Origin: Methylomagnum ishizawai
Lineage (GTDB): Bacteria > Pseudomonadota > Gammaproteobacteria > Methylococcales > Methylomonadaceae
Assembly: GCA_945861705.1 (NCBI GenBank)
Contig: CAMAVM010000008.1
Coordinates: 32,664 to 96,663, forward strand
DNA length: 64,000 bases
Direction: 5' to 3'
Shown here: one piece after another, positions 36,752 to 45,867 of the stretch
How the letters are laid out: each line of letters begins with the position of its first letter
Numbering within the stretch: the stretch's first letter is position 1
Notes under the pieces: model-generated
The model's input: only the letters and a program-made list of their open reading frames with translations
What the model was told of the DNA's origin: nothing
Databases searched by the model: none
Translations under genes and position numbers: made by a program

Positions 36752-38290
36752 TTAGTCGGTATGATTACGACCAATTTTAAAACATTCAACTGTACCGTTC
36801 ATTTCATTGGCAGTAAGCAGGTAATGCTCATCGGCGACAATAAAATGGGCAATGCCTTCCGGTGATTTATCTTCATCACCGGCAATTTTACCCAACGCGA
36901 CTACTTTAGGACGAGACGGGTCTTTGAGTGAAATCAACTCAACAGCGCCGGCACGCTCCATGCCGACAGCAACAAAAGGGATGCTATCTAAATCAAAAGA
37001 AACCAACATTTCTGGTTCTGAACCTTTTTTGTTGCTGCGCTTGTCTGGATAGACATGATTGGCAAATGCAGTCTCGTCAAGTTGATTGCCAGTATCCCCT
37101 AGTAACTCGCCCGTTTCCGCATCGAACACGCTCACCGACCGTCCGCCACTGACCAATTGATCTTTTGAGTTAGAGGATGAATCTGTATCGGAATCGCCTT
37201 CATCAGCAGTTATAAAATATCGTCCATCGGCAGTCGTAGTAATCCCGTCCGGCTCCCGTAAGGCAGATATTGATTGATTGAATTGTACCCAACCATCATT
37301 ATTTGTGTCTGTTTTATGTTGAGAGACCCCCAGACCATAATAACTAGTGACTTGCTCCTGGATCAAATCAACCACTGCGACTGCGTCATCTTCCTGCAAA
37401 GTCACATAGGCTTTGCTGGCATCAGGAGAAATAGCAATGTATTCAGGCTCTAACACGGCAGGTGAATAATTTGTGATCGGGATTAAAATTTTTGCCTCGC
37501 CTTTTGTTTCAGTGCCAAACACTTCATGACCCTGAAAATATCCTAAGCTAACCTTGTTATTTTCAATCATGCCGTCACCATCAAAATCTACTTTTTTGCT
37601 GATGTTGCCGTCGCCGTTCCAGTCTATTACCCTTTCCAGAAAACGTCCACCCTGGGCGATAACAAAGCCTTTGTGATTGGTCATGTCAGCCAGAGCCAAG
37701 GTTTTGTTTGTTTCAATCTGGCCAGTTTCGTCCAAATGTACAATAGAAATACTGCCTTCTGGGGTGAAAAATTGTTTTTTTATTCGATCAAACCAAAAAT
37801 CCTCGCCTTCGTTGGCAATCAGGATAAGGTTGCCGTTTTCAGAAAATACTACCGCGTCAGGGCCAAACCCTACCTTAGCACGATCTTGTAATAAACCGGT
37901 TACTGCTGAACGAATTTCCAATCTGCCTGGGTTAGTGCCAGCATCAATGACGGCTGCAAACAGATCCAAGGTCGGATGAAAAGCGACCGAGGTTAGTTCT
38001 TCGCCTTTAGCGAGACTTAACGAAAAACGCGCTATTCTTTGCAAATGCTTTGGATGACTAACGTCCAGCACATCAACGTCCCCAGTTTCAAAATTACTGA
38101 GGACGGCGCGGAGCGTGAGTTGCTGTACACTGACAATTTCCGTGCCTTTCTCACTCCCTGAATCATAAAGGCTAACTCCCTCTATACCCAAGCTTACAGG
38201 CTTATTGGGTACAGATACAGATGCACAAGCTGCCAGACACAGAGCTGGAATCAATTTAATAATAGGAATAATTTTCAACGCTAACCTCAT
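36752..38290 (-). CDS. Beta-propeller lipoprotein (choice-of-anchor I type)
   Basis: A 512-residue protein with lipobox LCLAAC near residue 22. The rest reads as a YVTN-like propeller of the choice-of-anchor I group: NFETGDVDVLDVS, VVFSENGNLILIANEGE, ISPDASKAYVTLQEDDAVAVVDL and GAVELISL. It contains a calcium-like DWNGDGNISKKVDFDGDG and an acidic DEGDSDTDSSSNSKD. Related proteins are often surface or phosphate-linked; the function is unknown. It is downstream of the phosphate porin but separated by a terminator. Confidence 0.8.
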   Translation of the reverse strand: MRLALKIIPIIKLIPALCLAACASVSVPNKPVSLGIEGVSLYDSGSEKGTEIVSVQQLTLRAVLSNFETGDVDVLDVSHPKHLQRIARFSLSLAKGEELTSVAFHPTLDLFAAVIDAGTNPGRLEIRSAVTGLLQDRAKVGFGPDAVVFSENGNLILIANEGEDFWFDRIKKQFFTPEGSISIVHLDETGQIETNKTLALADMTNHKGFVIAQGGRFLERVIDWNGDGNISKKVDFDGDGMIENNKVSLGYFQGHEVFGTETKGEAKILIPITNYSPAVLEPEYIAISPDASKAYVTLQEDDAVAVVDLIQEQVTSYYGLGVSQHKTDTNNDGWVQFNQSISALREPDGITTTADGRYFITADEGDSDTDSSSNSKDQLVSGGRSVSVFDAETGELLGDTGNQLDETAFANHVYPDKRSNKKGSEPEMLVSFDLDSIPFVAVGMERAGAVELISLKDPSRPKVVALGKIAGDEDKSPEGIAHFIVADEHYLLTANEMNGTVECFKIGRNHTD

Positions 38291-38354
38291 GGGGAACGGT
38301 TATATATCTTCAAGCCGACATTTGTGAGGTTTCTATGATATATGAAATCTTGCC

Positions 38355-38387
38355 AAAAAAAAAAGCCGCACCGGAATCCGGTGCGGC
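38355..38387 (-). terminator. Intrinsic terminator after the porin gene
   Basis: On the minus strand GCCGCACCGG, a three-base loop and CCGGTGCGGC run into ten T (38355-38364 on plus are A). The arms are 38365-38374 and 38378-38387, 31 bases beyond the porin stop. Confidence 0.92.
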
Positions 38388-38417
38388 TGTTTAGTTAAAG
38401 ATTACGATTTAAACGAC

Positions 38418-39911
38418 TTAGTAGGCTACTTGAGCGCGTAGCATAAAGGTATCCAAGCTTGAGTTATCTCCAGTTAGCGGAGAACCCGATGCGGTAGTTA
38501 ACGGTGAATTTTCAATATCCAGCATACGGGTATAATTGCCTTGTATACGGACATTAGTGTTAATGTACCAGTTTAGGGCAACCGTAATATTGGACAACTC
38601 ACCGCCTTCAAAATCGCCATCGTTCAGGTCAGCAGCAGAATATCGGGTAGCCACTTCCCATGCCCCCCAGCCGCCGTTTTTCAAGCTGAACGGTTTAGCA
38701 GGTTCCAAATATCCGAAGTTGCCGTTTTTATAACCGCGAGACTCGCCTGTAATGGAATAAGCCGCTTCAGCATACCAACCGTCCAACTCTACGTTGTCTT
38801 CACCGTCATTGCGATCAACCCACATGCGTGTGTATTCACCACCGACTGAGAACGGCCCGTACATTCCGGCAGCTTCTAGTCCTAATTGTTTAATATCATT
38901 TACTTTGCTGATGCTTTGATTTATCAAGTCCAAGTTAGACATATTGGTTGTTTCATAAGCCAATGCCAAGCCTTTGGCTTTTGCAACATCCTTGGTATCA
39001 TCAGGAATACGGTAATTACCGGCAACCCCTAAATGGATCAGTTTGGTTTTATCGATTATCGGATTATAAATTACACGAGAAGAAATACCCCAACCTTCAT
39101 CACCCGCATTGTCTATCTCTGTTGCTGTCCCTGTTCGTGCTGGTGTAATCGAATCGCCAAAAATACCTAATTTTCCGGTATAGTTTTCTCCATTCGTTTC
39201 AAAATTAAGACCGATAGCCCGATCAACGGTCGGGTTATTCAGGATATTCATCAACGAACGTTCGGTAAACATCATGTCGTTGGAGCTTTCTTGTAACTCG
39301 CGGCTCAAGTTTTGTTTTTGTTGACCGGCGGTAATGGTCACGTATTTATTCAAGCCAAGATATTGTATAAAGGCATCTTTAACCCTGACGTTGTCGTCGG
39401 CAAAGTCGGCCTCGGTTCTAAACAACCAATCTTTATAAAAAACGCCTTCAAAACGCATACGCGCACGGCGGATTTCAGTGCCGTCATTGGCTTCAACTGG
39501 AGTGAGTTCATCGTCCAGTTCAGCAAAATTATCGCCGCTAGAAAACGAAGAATCGGCATGAATACGTCCGCCCAGTTTAAACTTGAATTTTTTATCTGCG
39601 GATTCAACCTGCAAGCCTTTTTTGTCCATTTTGACTTTTACTTTTTCAACTTCTGCTACATGTTCTTGCAGTGCCTTGATTTCATTGGTTTTCATTTCCA
39701 AATCTTGTTGGACAGCAGCTATATCGGCAGGTGCAGAGACTGGTTTATCTTCAACTCGTTCAAACGCCCCCATCAGTTGCCTATGTGGGCCGGGTTCTGC
39801 ATAGATTTGTTTGGTTTTCACATCAACATAAAGGTCGATGGCGTAAGCCGTGGATGCTGCGCCGGTGCCTAAAATAGCGGCAACTGCCAAGGTAAGTCTG
39901 GATAATTTCAT
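38418..39911 (-). CDS. Phosphate-selective porin, OprO/OprP family
   Basis: A 497-residue outer-membrane porin. Signal peptide is about 1-24 (ending ASTAYA). A coiled coil (about 60-95, VEKVKVKMDKKG) precedes a 16-strand barrel: FKLGGRIHADSSF, YLEPAKPFSLKNGGWGAWEVATRYS and NITVALNWYINTNVRIQGNYTR are classic, and the C-terminus ends in FMLRAQVAY with the final aromatic-type Tyr. It takes up phosphate or polyphosphate by diffusion. The promoter has a four-half-site Pho box, so PhoB control under phosphate starvation is very likely. Confidence 0.93.
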   Translation of the reverse strand: MKLSRLTLAVAAILGTGAASTAYAIDLYVDVKTKQIYAEPGPHRQLMGAFERVEDKPVSAPADIAAVQQDLEMKTNEIKALQEHVAEVEKVKVKMDKKGLQVESADKKFKFKLGGRIHADSSFSSGDNFAELDDELTPVEANDGTEIRRARMRFEGVFYKDWLFRTEADFADDNVRVKDAFIQYLGLNKYVTITAGQQKQNLSRELQESSNDMMFTERSLMNILNNPTVDRAIGLNFETNGENYTGKLGIFGDSITPARTGTATEIDNAGDEGWGISSRVIYNPIIDKTKLIHLGVAGNYRIPDDTKDVAKAKGLALAYETTNMSNLDLINQSISKVNDIKQLGLEAAGMYGPFSVGGEYTRMWVDRNDGEDNVELDGWYAEAAYSITGESRGYKNGNFGYLEPAKPFSLKNGGWGAWEVATRYSAADLNDGDFEGGELSNITVALNWYINTNVRIQGNYTRMLDIENSPLTTASGSPLTGDNSSLDTFMLRAQVAY

Positions 39912-39942
39912 GGATTTCTCTCAGTTGATAAAAACTGCTGAA

Positions 39943-39998
39943 AGCTTAAGGTTGTAATATGACAGACTTATGACATTTATATTACAGTTGTGTTACAA
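39943..39998 (-). promoter_or_regulatory. PhoB-dependent promoter with four Pho half-sites
   Basis: Reading the minus strand from 39998: TTGTAAC, ACAA, CTGTAAT, ATAA, ATGTCAT, AAGT, CTGTCAT. That is four TGT-like 7-mers each separated by four bases (11-base period). The last two match the 18-base consensus Pho box in 16 positions (39959-39976). A -10 candidate TAAGCT begins 10 bases later, as in known PhoB promoters. Confidence 0.85.
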
Positions 39999-40181
39999 CG
40001 CAACAAAATGAGAGTTATGTTGTATAAATACAAAAACTTATGTGCCGAAACCAAATAAGATTTATTATATTGGGAAAAGCGAGCTGTTATGGATTCACTT
40101 TTTAGCAACAAGTTGGTTTTAGTAGCCTTGATTTTATAAAAGTTGCAATTTGGTCTTTAGGAGAAAGGTGATTTCATTCCG

Positions 40182-41468
40182 TTAAAACCGCTTAAAGTGC
40201 AGCACCACCATAAATCGAAAGCTGATAAACAATAGCACCACGGGTATCGTATAAGCTATCGCCACACCAAGCGTTCCGTAGCTTTTACCCAGTAAGAAAG
40301 CCAGTGTGACCATAGTTAGCATCGCCAATAAAGTTGAACTCAGTACGATCCGGTTAAATCCCAGATATTGCAGATAGTAGGGCATATCAGCATACAAGGC
40401 ACTGATCGATGCACCCACCGCAATAATCACTAAAGTCAAATAGCCCCCGCTAAAGTGGCTACCGAACAAAGCCAGCAGGTGTTGTCCGAATAAAGCAATG
40501 GTGAGGAATAAGGCTAAGATCAGGCCGCCAATCATTAGCGACCGTTGATTGATTAAGTGCTGTATGGCTGATTTATCACGCCGTTCAACCAAGACAACCA
40601 TCTTCGGCAAATAATAGCGATTAGTAGAGGTGCCGATTAATGAAATAAAGCCACCTGTCTGTGCGGCAACGGCGTAAATACCAACATCCAATCCAGAAGG
40701 AAATAGTAGTTCCAGGATAACCACGCCGCTACTTGTCATCACTGTCAGCATCAAGCTATTGAACACCAACGGTAATGATCGACTAAGCCATTTTTTACCC
40801 GTTATTAATGGCATTGATTGCCTGACTTCACTGGTTGTTATCCATTTGGCTGCTTGCCAGATTAAAATTAACGTGAGCATCCATGCCAAACCTAAGCAAA
40901 GGACGGCTACTGATGCGGACAACTGGAATTTCCCAAAAGAACAGCCCACAATTAATAGCAAATATACCGAGGGCAGAAATAATCGATAGATGGTGATACC
41001 TAATACATGAGCACCTTGTGCGGAAATGACTTCAACCAAAAACAAGGTAATCGCAATGATGGGTAAAAACCCCGCAAATAAAATAATGGCAAAATGATTT
41101 TCGATATTCTGTATTGCCCATATAGTTTTCAGGCTAATGCTCAACAACCCAAACAATAACAAGCTAAATCCGCTGATAGTTTTTAGCGAAAATAACCAGA
41201 AGCCACGAAATTTTCGCCAATCCTGGCGCTCTCGGAATAGTGCTATTGCCCGTAACGCATATTTTTCCAGCCCTAAAGTCGCCAGCGTTGAGAGCATAGT
41301 TACAACTGACAGCGCCACGCTGTAATCATCAAAATCACTGACGGTTAACGATCTTGCTAAGACAATATTCGCCAGATACATCAAGGCATAATTGCCTAGC
41401 GTCAATACGAATAATAACAGGGAGCGAAAACTGGCGGGGGGCAGGTCAAAAGATGGATTTTGTATCAT
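40182..41468 (-). CDS. Polysaccharide flippase / oligosaccharide transporter
   Basis: A 428-residue integral membrane protein of the MOP/Wzx superfamily with about 12 helices (YALMYLANIVLARSLT opening, IYAVAAQTGGFISLIGTSTNRYYLPKM mid, VAIAYTIPVVLLFISFRFM end). It probably flips a lipid-linked sugar across the inner membrane. No glycosyltransferase genes surround it, so the substrate is unknown. It is divergent from the EptA-like gene. Confidence 0.8.
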   Translation of the reverse strand: MIQNPSFDLPPASFRSLLLFVLTLGNYALMYLANIVLARSLTVSDFDDYSVALSVVTMLSTLATLGLEKYALRAIALFRERQDWRKFRGFWLFSLKTISGFSLLLFGLLSISLKTIWAIQNIENHFAIILFAGFLPIIAITLFLVEVISAQGAHVLGITIYRLFLPSVYLLLIVGCSFGKFQLSASVAVLCLGLAWMLTLILIWQAAKWITTSEVRQSMPLITGKKWLSRSLPLVFNSLMLTVMTSSGVVILELLFPSGLDVGIYAVAAQTGGFISLIGTSTNRYYLPKMVVLVERRDKSAIQHLINQRSLMIGGLILALFLTIALFGQHLLALFGSHFSGGYLTLVIIAVGASISALYADMPYYLQYLGFNRIVLSSTLLAMLTMVTLAFLLGKSYGTLGVAIAYTIPVVLLFISFRFMVVLHFKRF

Positions 41469-41576
41469 GGCTTGTTATGGATTAAAAATAATCCGACAGT
41501 TCATTTTCTAAAAAATGCGCCGTCAGCTTGGGCTTTAAGCTTATAATACCCAATAAGTGGTTACAACCAATCAAGC

Positions 41577-43214
41577 GTGATTATTAAAAATATCTTCAAA
41601 CCGAAGCTTTCCGCTTCTGTCCTAGCTCTCGTCAGCGCCCTGTATCTTACAGTCGTCCAAAATACCACTTTTTTCAAAGCGGTGTTCGCCGCGATCAATA
41701 TAACCGGACATGGTAATCTCCCTTTTGAGATAGCTGTCTACGTCAGTTTGACATTGCTGTTTTTCTTGCTGCTATCATTATTAGCCAGTATTAAACCGCT
41801 ATTTAAGCCTTTGTTGATGGTGATACTGGTTGTTACTGCGGTGGTCAGCTTCTTCATGGACACCTACGGCGTTGTTATTGATGCGTCCATGATCCAGAAT
41901 TTAATGGAAACAGACGTTAAAGAGGCGACCGAATTATTTAACCTAAAGCTATTTCTGCATGTTTTCTGTCTGGGTGTATTGCCTGCTATTTGGGTTTATC
42001 GTACGGAAATTCAATACCAGCCTTTTTTACCTGAGGCTTTACGTCGATTGCTAATTATAGGGATTGCCGCTTTGTTGCTGGGGGGGACGATTTTTACCTA
42101 CTACAAAGACTTTTCGTTTGTACTGCGAAATAACCACAGCTTACGTTATTTGATAAACCCTAATTATCCGGTTTATTCCTTTGTTAAATACCTGAAAGGT
42201 TCAACGCAAACACAAGTCACCCAAGTTGCAGGGTTGGGTGCCGATGCCGAAGAAAACAAAACTTGGCAATCTCGTGGTAAAAAATCTATCGTCGTGCTTG
42301 TAGTGGGCGAGACGGCGAGGGCGGAAAATTTTGCTTTGGATGGTTACAACCGTGCAACTAACCCCCGCTTAAGCAAAGAAGACATCATTAATTTCCCAAA
42401 TACTCACTCCTGTGGAACAGCGACGGCTGCATCTTTACCCTGCATGTTTTCTAATCTCAAACGGAGTCATTTCAGTGATTCCGATGCTAAACAAAACGAA
42501 AATCTGTTGGATGTATTGGCTCATGCTGGAATAAGTGTATTGTGGAAGGACAATAACTCCGGTTGCAAAGGCGTATGCCAAAGAGTGACGACGGAAAACA
42601 CAGAAATCCTAAAAATACCGGACTTATGTGCTGACGGAGAATGCTTTGATGAAGTGATGTTGCAGGGCTTGCAAAGCTATTTTGATAAGCTCGCAAATAA
42701 TGCAGTTATTGTCCTGCATCAAAAAGGCAGTCATGGGCCGGCTTATTACAAACGGCATCCTCAGAAACTCAAGGTTTTTACGCCAGAGTGTACCAACGAT
42801 CAGGTACAGGATTGTCCGCAGGCTGAAATTATTAACGCCTACGACAATACTATTTTATACACCGACTATTTTTTGGCTGAGGTCATTCAGTTATTGAAAA
42901 GTAATGCCGATAAATATAATACTGCCATGTTATATATGTCCGATCATGGCGAATCTTTGGGTGAGAATGGCATTTATCTTCATGGCTTACCGTATTCGTT
43001 TGCCCCAGAAGAGCAAAAACATATTCCGTTTATCCTGTGGTTGTCCAAAGATTTTAGCGACAGCTTCGGGCTTGATACGGAGTGTATAAAACGGCAGCGC
43101 AACATCGCTTATTCCCATGATAATTTATTTCATTCTGTCTTAGGTTTGTTGGATATTAAAACAAGCGCTTATGAAGCAGATTATGATATTTTTTCGCATT
43201 GCACCAATCCGTAA
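41577..43214 (+). CDS. Phosphoethanolamine transferase, EptA-like
   Basis: A 545-residue enzyme with five N-terminal helices (about 1-170) and a periplasmic sulfatase-fold domain. Catalytic Thr is in THSCGTATAASLPCMFS, zinc ligands include the VVGETARAENF segment and MSDHGESLGENG. Paired cysteines (CKGVCQ, CADGECF, CTNDQVQDC) are typical of EptA. It decorates lipid A and can lower polymyxin binding. Start is GTG at 41577, with TATAAT at 41542-41547 close upstream; no strong ribosome site. Confidence 0.92.
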   Translation: MIIKNIFKPKLSASVLALVSALYLTVVQNTTFFKAVFAAINITGHGNLPFEIAVYVSLTLLFFLLLSLLASIKPLFKPLLMVILVVTAVVSFFMDTYGVVIDASMIQNLMETDVKEATELFNLKLFLHVFCLGVLPAIWVYRTEIQYQPFLPEALRRLLIIGIAALLLGGTIFTYYKDFSFVLRNNHSLRYLINPNYPVYSFVKYLKGSTQTQVTQVAGLGADAEENKTWQSRGKKSIVVLVVGETARAENFALDGYNRATNPRLSKEDIINFPNTHSCGTATAASLPCMFSNLKRSHFSDSDAKQNENLLDVLAHAGISVLWKDNNSGCKGVCQRVTTENTEILKIPDLCADGECFDEVMLQGLQSYFDKLANNAVIVLHQKGSHGPAYYKRHPQKLKVFTPECTNDQVQDCPQAEIINAYDNTILYTDYFLAEVIQLLKSNADKYNTAMLYMSDHGESLGENGIYLHGLPYSFAPEEQKHIPFILWLSKDFSDSFGLDTECIKRQRNIAYSHDNLFHSVLGLLDIKTSAYEADYDIFSHCTNP

Positions 43215-43289
43215 ATACCTTGTCACAGAAGGTGGCAATAACTGAATACAATCAACAATAAGCTGGCTTGTACGTTAACCTGGTAAGTA

Positions 43290-44186
43290 ATGCTAAAAAT
43301 GACTAACAAAGCACAACCAAACACATCGGAGATGTTAGATACTCCGCAATCTGAGAAAGTCCGCCTGCCTTATTTCGATTATTTGCTGGCCGCCCTTAAA
43401 GACGGCAATGAAGCCGTTGAAAAAAGCTTCGGTCGGCATGTGCATTGGGGTTATTGGGAAAATCCGAAACAGGCAATATTGACCGCTGAGGACTTTGCCC
43501 AGGCTTCAGAAGAACTGAGCAGGCGGGTTTGTCTGGCGGGACATGTCCAAAATAACCAAAGCGTACTGGACGTAGGTTGCGGTTTTGGCGGCACGATTGC
43601 CCATATCAATGAGAACTATCAAGGCATGAGTTTGGTCGGTGTAAATCTCGATGAACGGCAGTTGGAAAGAGCGCGTGAGATTGTCAAACCACTCGCAAAC
43701 AACACTATCGAATTCAAGCAAGGCAACGCCTGTGCTTTACCATTACCCGATGCGTCCTTTGATGTGGTGCTGGCGGTGGAGTGTATTTTTCATTTTCCTG
43801 ACCGGGAGCAGTTTTTTAAGGAAGCCTACAGGGTTTTGAAACCTGGTGGTTATCTGGCATTATCGGATTTTGTGCCTAAGCCGGTATTGTTACCGTTCAC
43901 TAAAATCAAATTGCCCCAAACCGTGAGCGATGGCTTTTATGGCAAATGTAACATCTTGTGTGGCGTGGATGATTACCGTCAATTAGCCGTAAAAACCAAT
44001 TTTGCAATACAAACCGAGCGCGACATCACCGTAAACACCTTGCCTACCTACCGTTATCTGCGGCGTTTAAGCCAACAATACCGCGTCAGCAACGTATTTG
44101 CCCTGATTGAGACCGCCACCGCAGAAATGCTGAGTAGGCTAAGGTTGTTAATGTACTATATTTATGGCTTCCAGAAACCTAAATGA
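43290..44186 (+). CDS. SAM-dependent class I methyltransferase
   Basis: A 298-residue methyltransferase. Motif I is VLDVGCGFGGTIAHI (about 92-106), then GVNLDERQLERA, DASFDVVLAVECIFHFPDREQFF and RVLKPGGYLALSDF. The form resembles small-molecule or sterol/quinone methyltransferases. Substrate is unknown. Starts at ATG 43290, or 43299; it sits between eptA-like and NlpC/P60 genes on one strand, perhaps one operon with the latter (24 bases). Confidence 0.82.
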   Translation: MLKMTNKAQPNTSEMLDTPQSEKVRLPYFDYLLAALKDGNEAVEKSFGRHVHWGYWENPKQAILTAEDFAQASEELSRRVCLAGHVQNNQSVLDVGCGFGGTIAHINENYQGMSLVGVNLDERQLERAREIVKPLANNTIEFKQGNACALPLPDASFDVVLAVECIFHFPDREQFFKEAYRVLKPGGYLALSDFVPKPVLLPFTKIKLPQTVSDGFYGKCNILCGVDDYRQLAVKTNFAIQTERDITVNTLPTYRYLRRLSQQYRVSNVFALIETATAEMLSRLRLLMYYIYGFQKPK

Positions 44187-44210
44187 TAACTCATTAATGA
44201 TAGCAGCATC

Positions 44211-44705
44211 ATGTGGACTCACAGCTTGCCAGTACTATTGCACAGATACCTATTAGTCCGAATCCTTCTGGTTTTGGCCGTGGCGGCGTTAGTAGGTTGT
44301 GCCAGTACACCAGAAATACAACCCCAACTGCAATCTCAGCAACCTTTAATCAACTATGCGTTGAGTTTACAAGGGATACCTTACCACTATGGTAAGGAAA
44401 CACCTGAGGAGGGCTTTGATTGCAGTGGTTTTGTTAAGCATGTCTACGGCAGACATGGAATTCGGTTGCCGCGTACCGTGCAGGAAATGGCTGCTGCTTT
44501 GCCAGCCGTTCCTAATTATGAGCTGCGTTCTGGCGATCTAGTGTTCTTTAATACCAGCGGCAAAACCTACTCGCATGTTGGCATTTTTGTTAATGATGAT
44601 AAATTTATCCATGCACCCAGTCAACGTACGGGTAGGATATTGGTGTCCAGCATGAATAACAGCTATTGGCGGCAACGTTTTGTCGGTGTACGACGACCAA
44701 GGTAG
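44211..44705 (+). CDS. NlpC/P60-family peptidoglycan hydrolase lipoprotein
   Basis: A 164-residue lipoprotein (lipobox LVGC near residue 29). The catalytic domain has Cys in EGFDCSGFVKHVY, His in YSHVGIFVND and a third polar residue in KFIHAPS, as in E. coli Spr/MepS and NlpC. It cuts peptide cross-links of the cell wall from the outer-membrane side. The frame starts 24 bases past the methyltransferase. Confidence 0.9.
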   Translation: MWTHSLPVLLHRYLLVRILLVLAVAALVGCASTPEIQPQLQSQQPLINYALSLQGIPYHYGKETPEEGFDCSGFVKHVYGRHGIRLPRTVQEMAAALPAVPNYELRSGDLVFFNTSGKTYSHVGIFVNDDKFIHAPSQRTGRILVSSMNNSYWRQRFVGVRRPR

Positions 44706-44772
44706 AATTAATCGATGTTCTCACAGGATGCTGACCCCTATTTATACGTCAGCTAACTTCACAAGGATCTGC

Positions 44773-45867
44773 ATGATCAAACGATTTGCCCTGATTATTT
44801 TTTTGTCCCTGCTGCTATTTGGTGGCTTGTTCGGCTGGAAGTTTTTCCAGATCAGCCAGATGGTCAAAAATATCCCCATTCCGCCACCGCCTGTCGTTGC
44901 TGCAACGAGCGTGCGGCGTAGTGAATGGGATTCTTACTTGACTGGGGTTGGCAGCTTGGTTGCGGTGGCAGGGGTTGATGTCAATAGCGAAGTGGCAGGC
45001 AAGGTGAAGGCACTCCATTTTGAATCAGGCCAGCAAGTCCAGGCCGGAAAATTGTTGGTGGAACTGGATACCAGCACCGATGAGGCCGAGTTGAATGGCT
45101 TGGAAGCTGCTTACCAGCTAGAGAAAGTCAAATTTGCCCGTAGCCAACAGTTAATTGCCAAACATTTCATCTCAAAGTCAGACTTTGACCTTAATAAGGC
45201 CACCTTGGATGAAGCCAAGGCTGTCGCCAACGCCAAAAAAGCGGTGATTCAAAAGATGCGGATTGTCGCCCCTTTTGCTGGGTTTGTAGGGATACGTAAG
45301 GTGAACGTAGGCCAATACCTTGCACCGGGTGATGGCATTGTGCCTTTACAACAATTGCAACCGATTTATGCAGATTTCACCCTGCCGGAACAGTATCTGG
45401 CAAGCCTCAATGTTAACCAGGAACTGACCTTAACGGTGCAAGCCTTTCCTGGCAAAATGTTCGGTGGGCATATAACCGCCATCAATTCCGGCATTGACGT
45501 GGCGACCCGTTCGGTAAAAATTCGCGCGACCTTGGATAATGCAGAAAAGTTATTGCGTCCTGGCATGTTCATCGAAGTCCAACTGCTGTTGAATGACACG
45601 AAATCGGTGCTGACCGTACCCGATACCGCCATTTCCTATAATCCTTATGGCGATTCGGTGTTTGTTATCGAACCCGATAAGCAAGGTTTTAAAGTCCAGT
45701 TAAAGCAAATTGTTACTGGTGAAACTCGCGAAGGCAGGGTGGAAATCGTCAAAGGCTTGAATGAAAATGACCGCGTGGTGAGTGCCGGGCAAGTCAAATT
45801 ACAAAACGGCATGGCAGTTACTTTGGACAAAAAACCGGCTCCGGGTGAACGGGAGACTGTTCAGTGA
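44773..45867 (+). CDS. RND efflux periplasmic adaptor subunit
   Basis: A 364-residue membrane-fusion protein. A signal anchor (about 4-22) leads to the lipoyl/hairpin block (VDVNSEVAGKVKALHFESGQQVQAGKLLVELD), a coiled-coil hairpin (about 105-140), then beta-barrel PIYADFTLPEQYLASL and GMFIEVQLLL. It links the inner-membrane pump to an outer-membrane channel. ATG 44773 has AAGGA upstream; longer GTG frames are unlikely. The next gene overlaps by four bases (GTGA). Confidence 0.92.
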   Translation: MIKRFALIIFLSLLLFGGLFGWKFFQISQMVKNIPIPPPPVVAATSVRRSEWDSYLTGVGSLVAVAGVDVNSEVAGKVKALHFESGQQVQAGKLLVELDTSTDEAELNGLEAAYQLEKVKFARSQQLIAKHFISKSDFDLNKATLDEAKAVANAKKAVIQKMRIVAPFAGFVGIRKVNVGQYLAPGDGIVPLQQLQPIYADFTLPEQYLASLNVNQELTLTVQAFPGKMFGGHITAINSGIDVATRSVKIRATLDNAEKLLRPGMFIEVQLLLNDTKSVLTVPDTAISYNPYGDSVFVIEPDKQGFKVQLKQIVTGETREGRVEIVKGLNENDRVVSAGQVKLQNGMAVTLDKKPAPGERETVQ

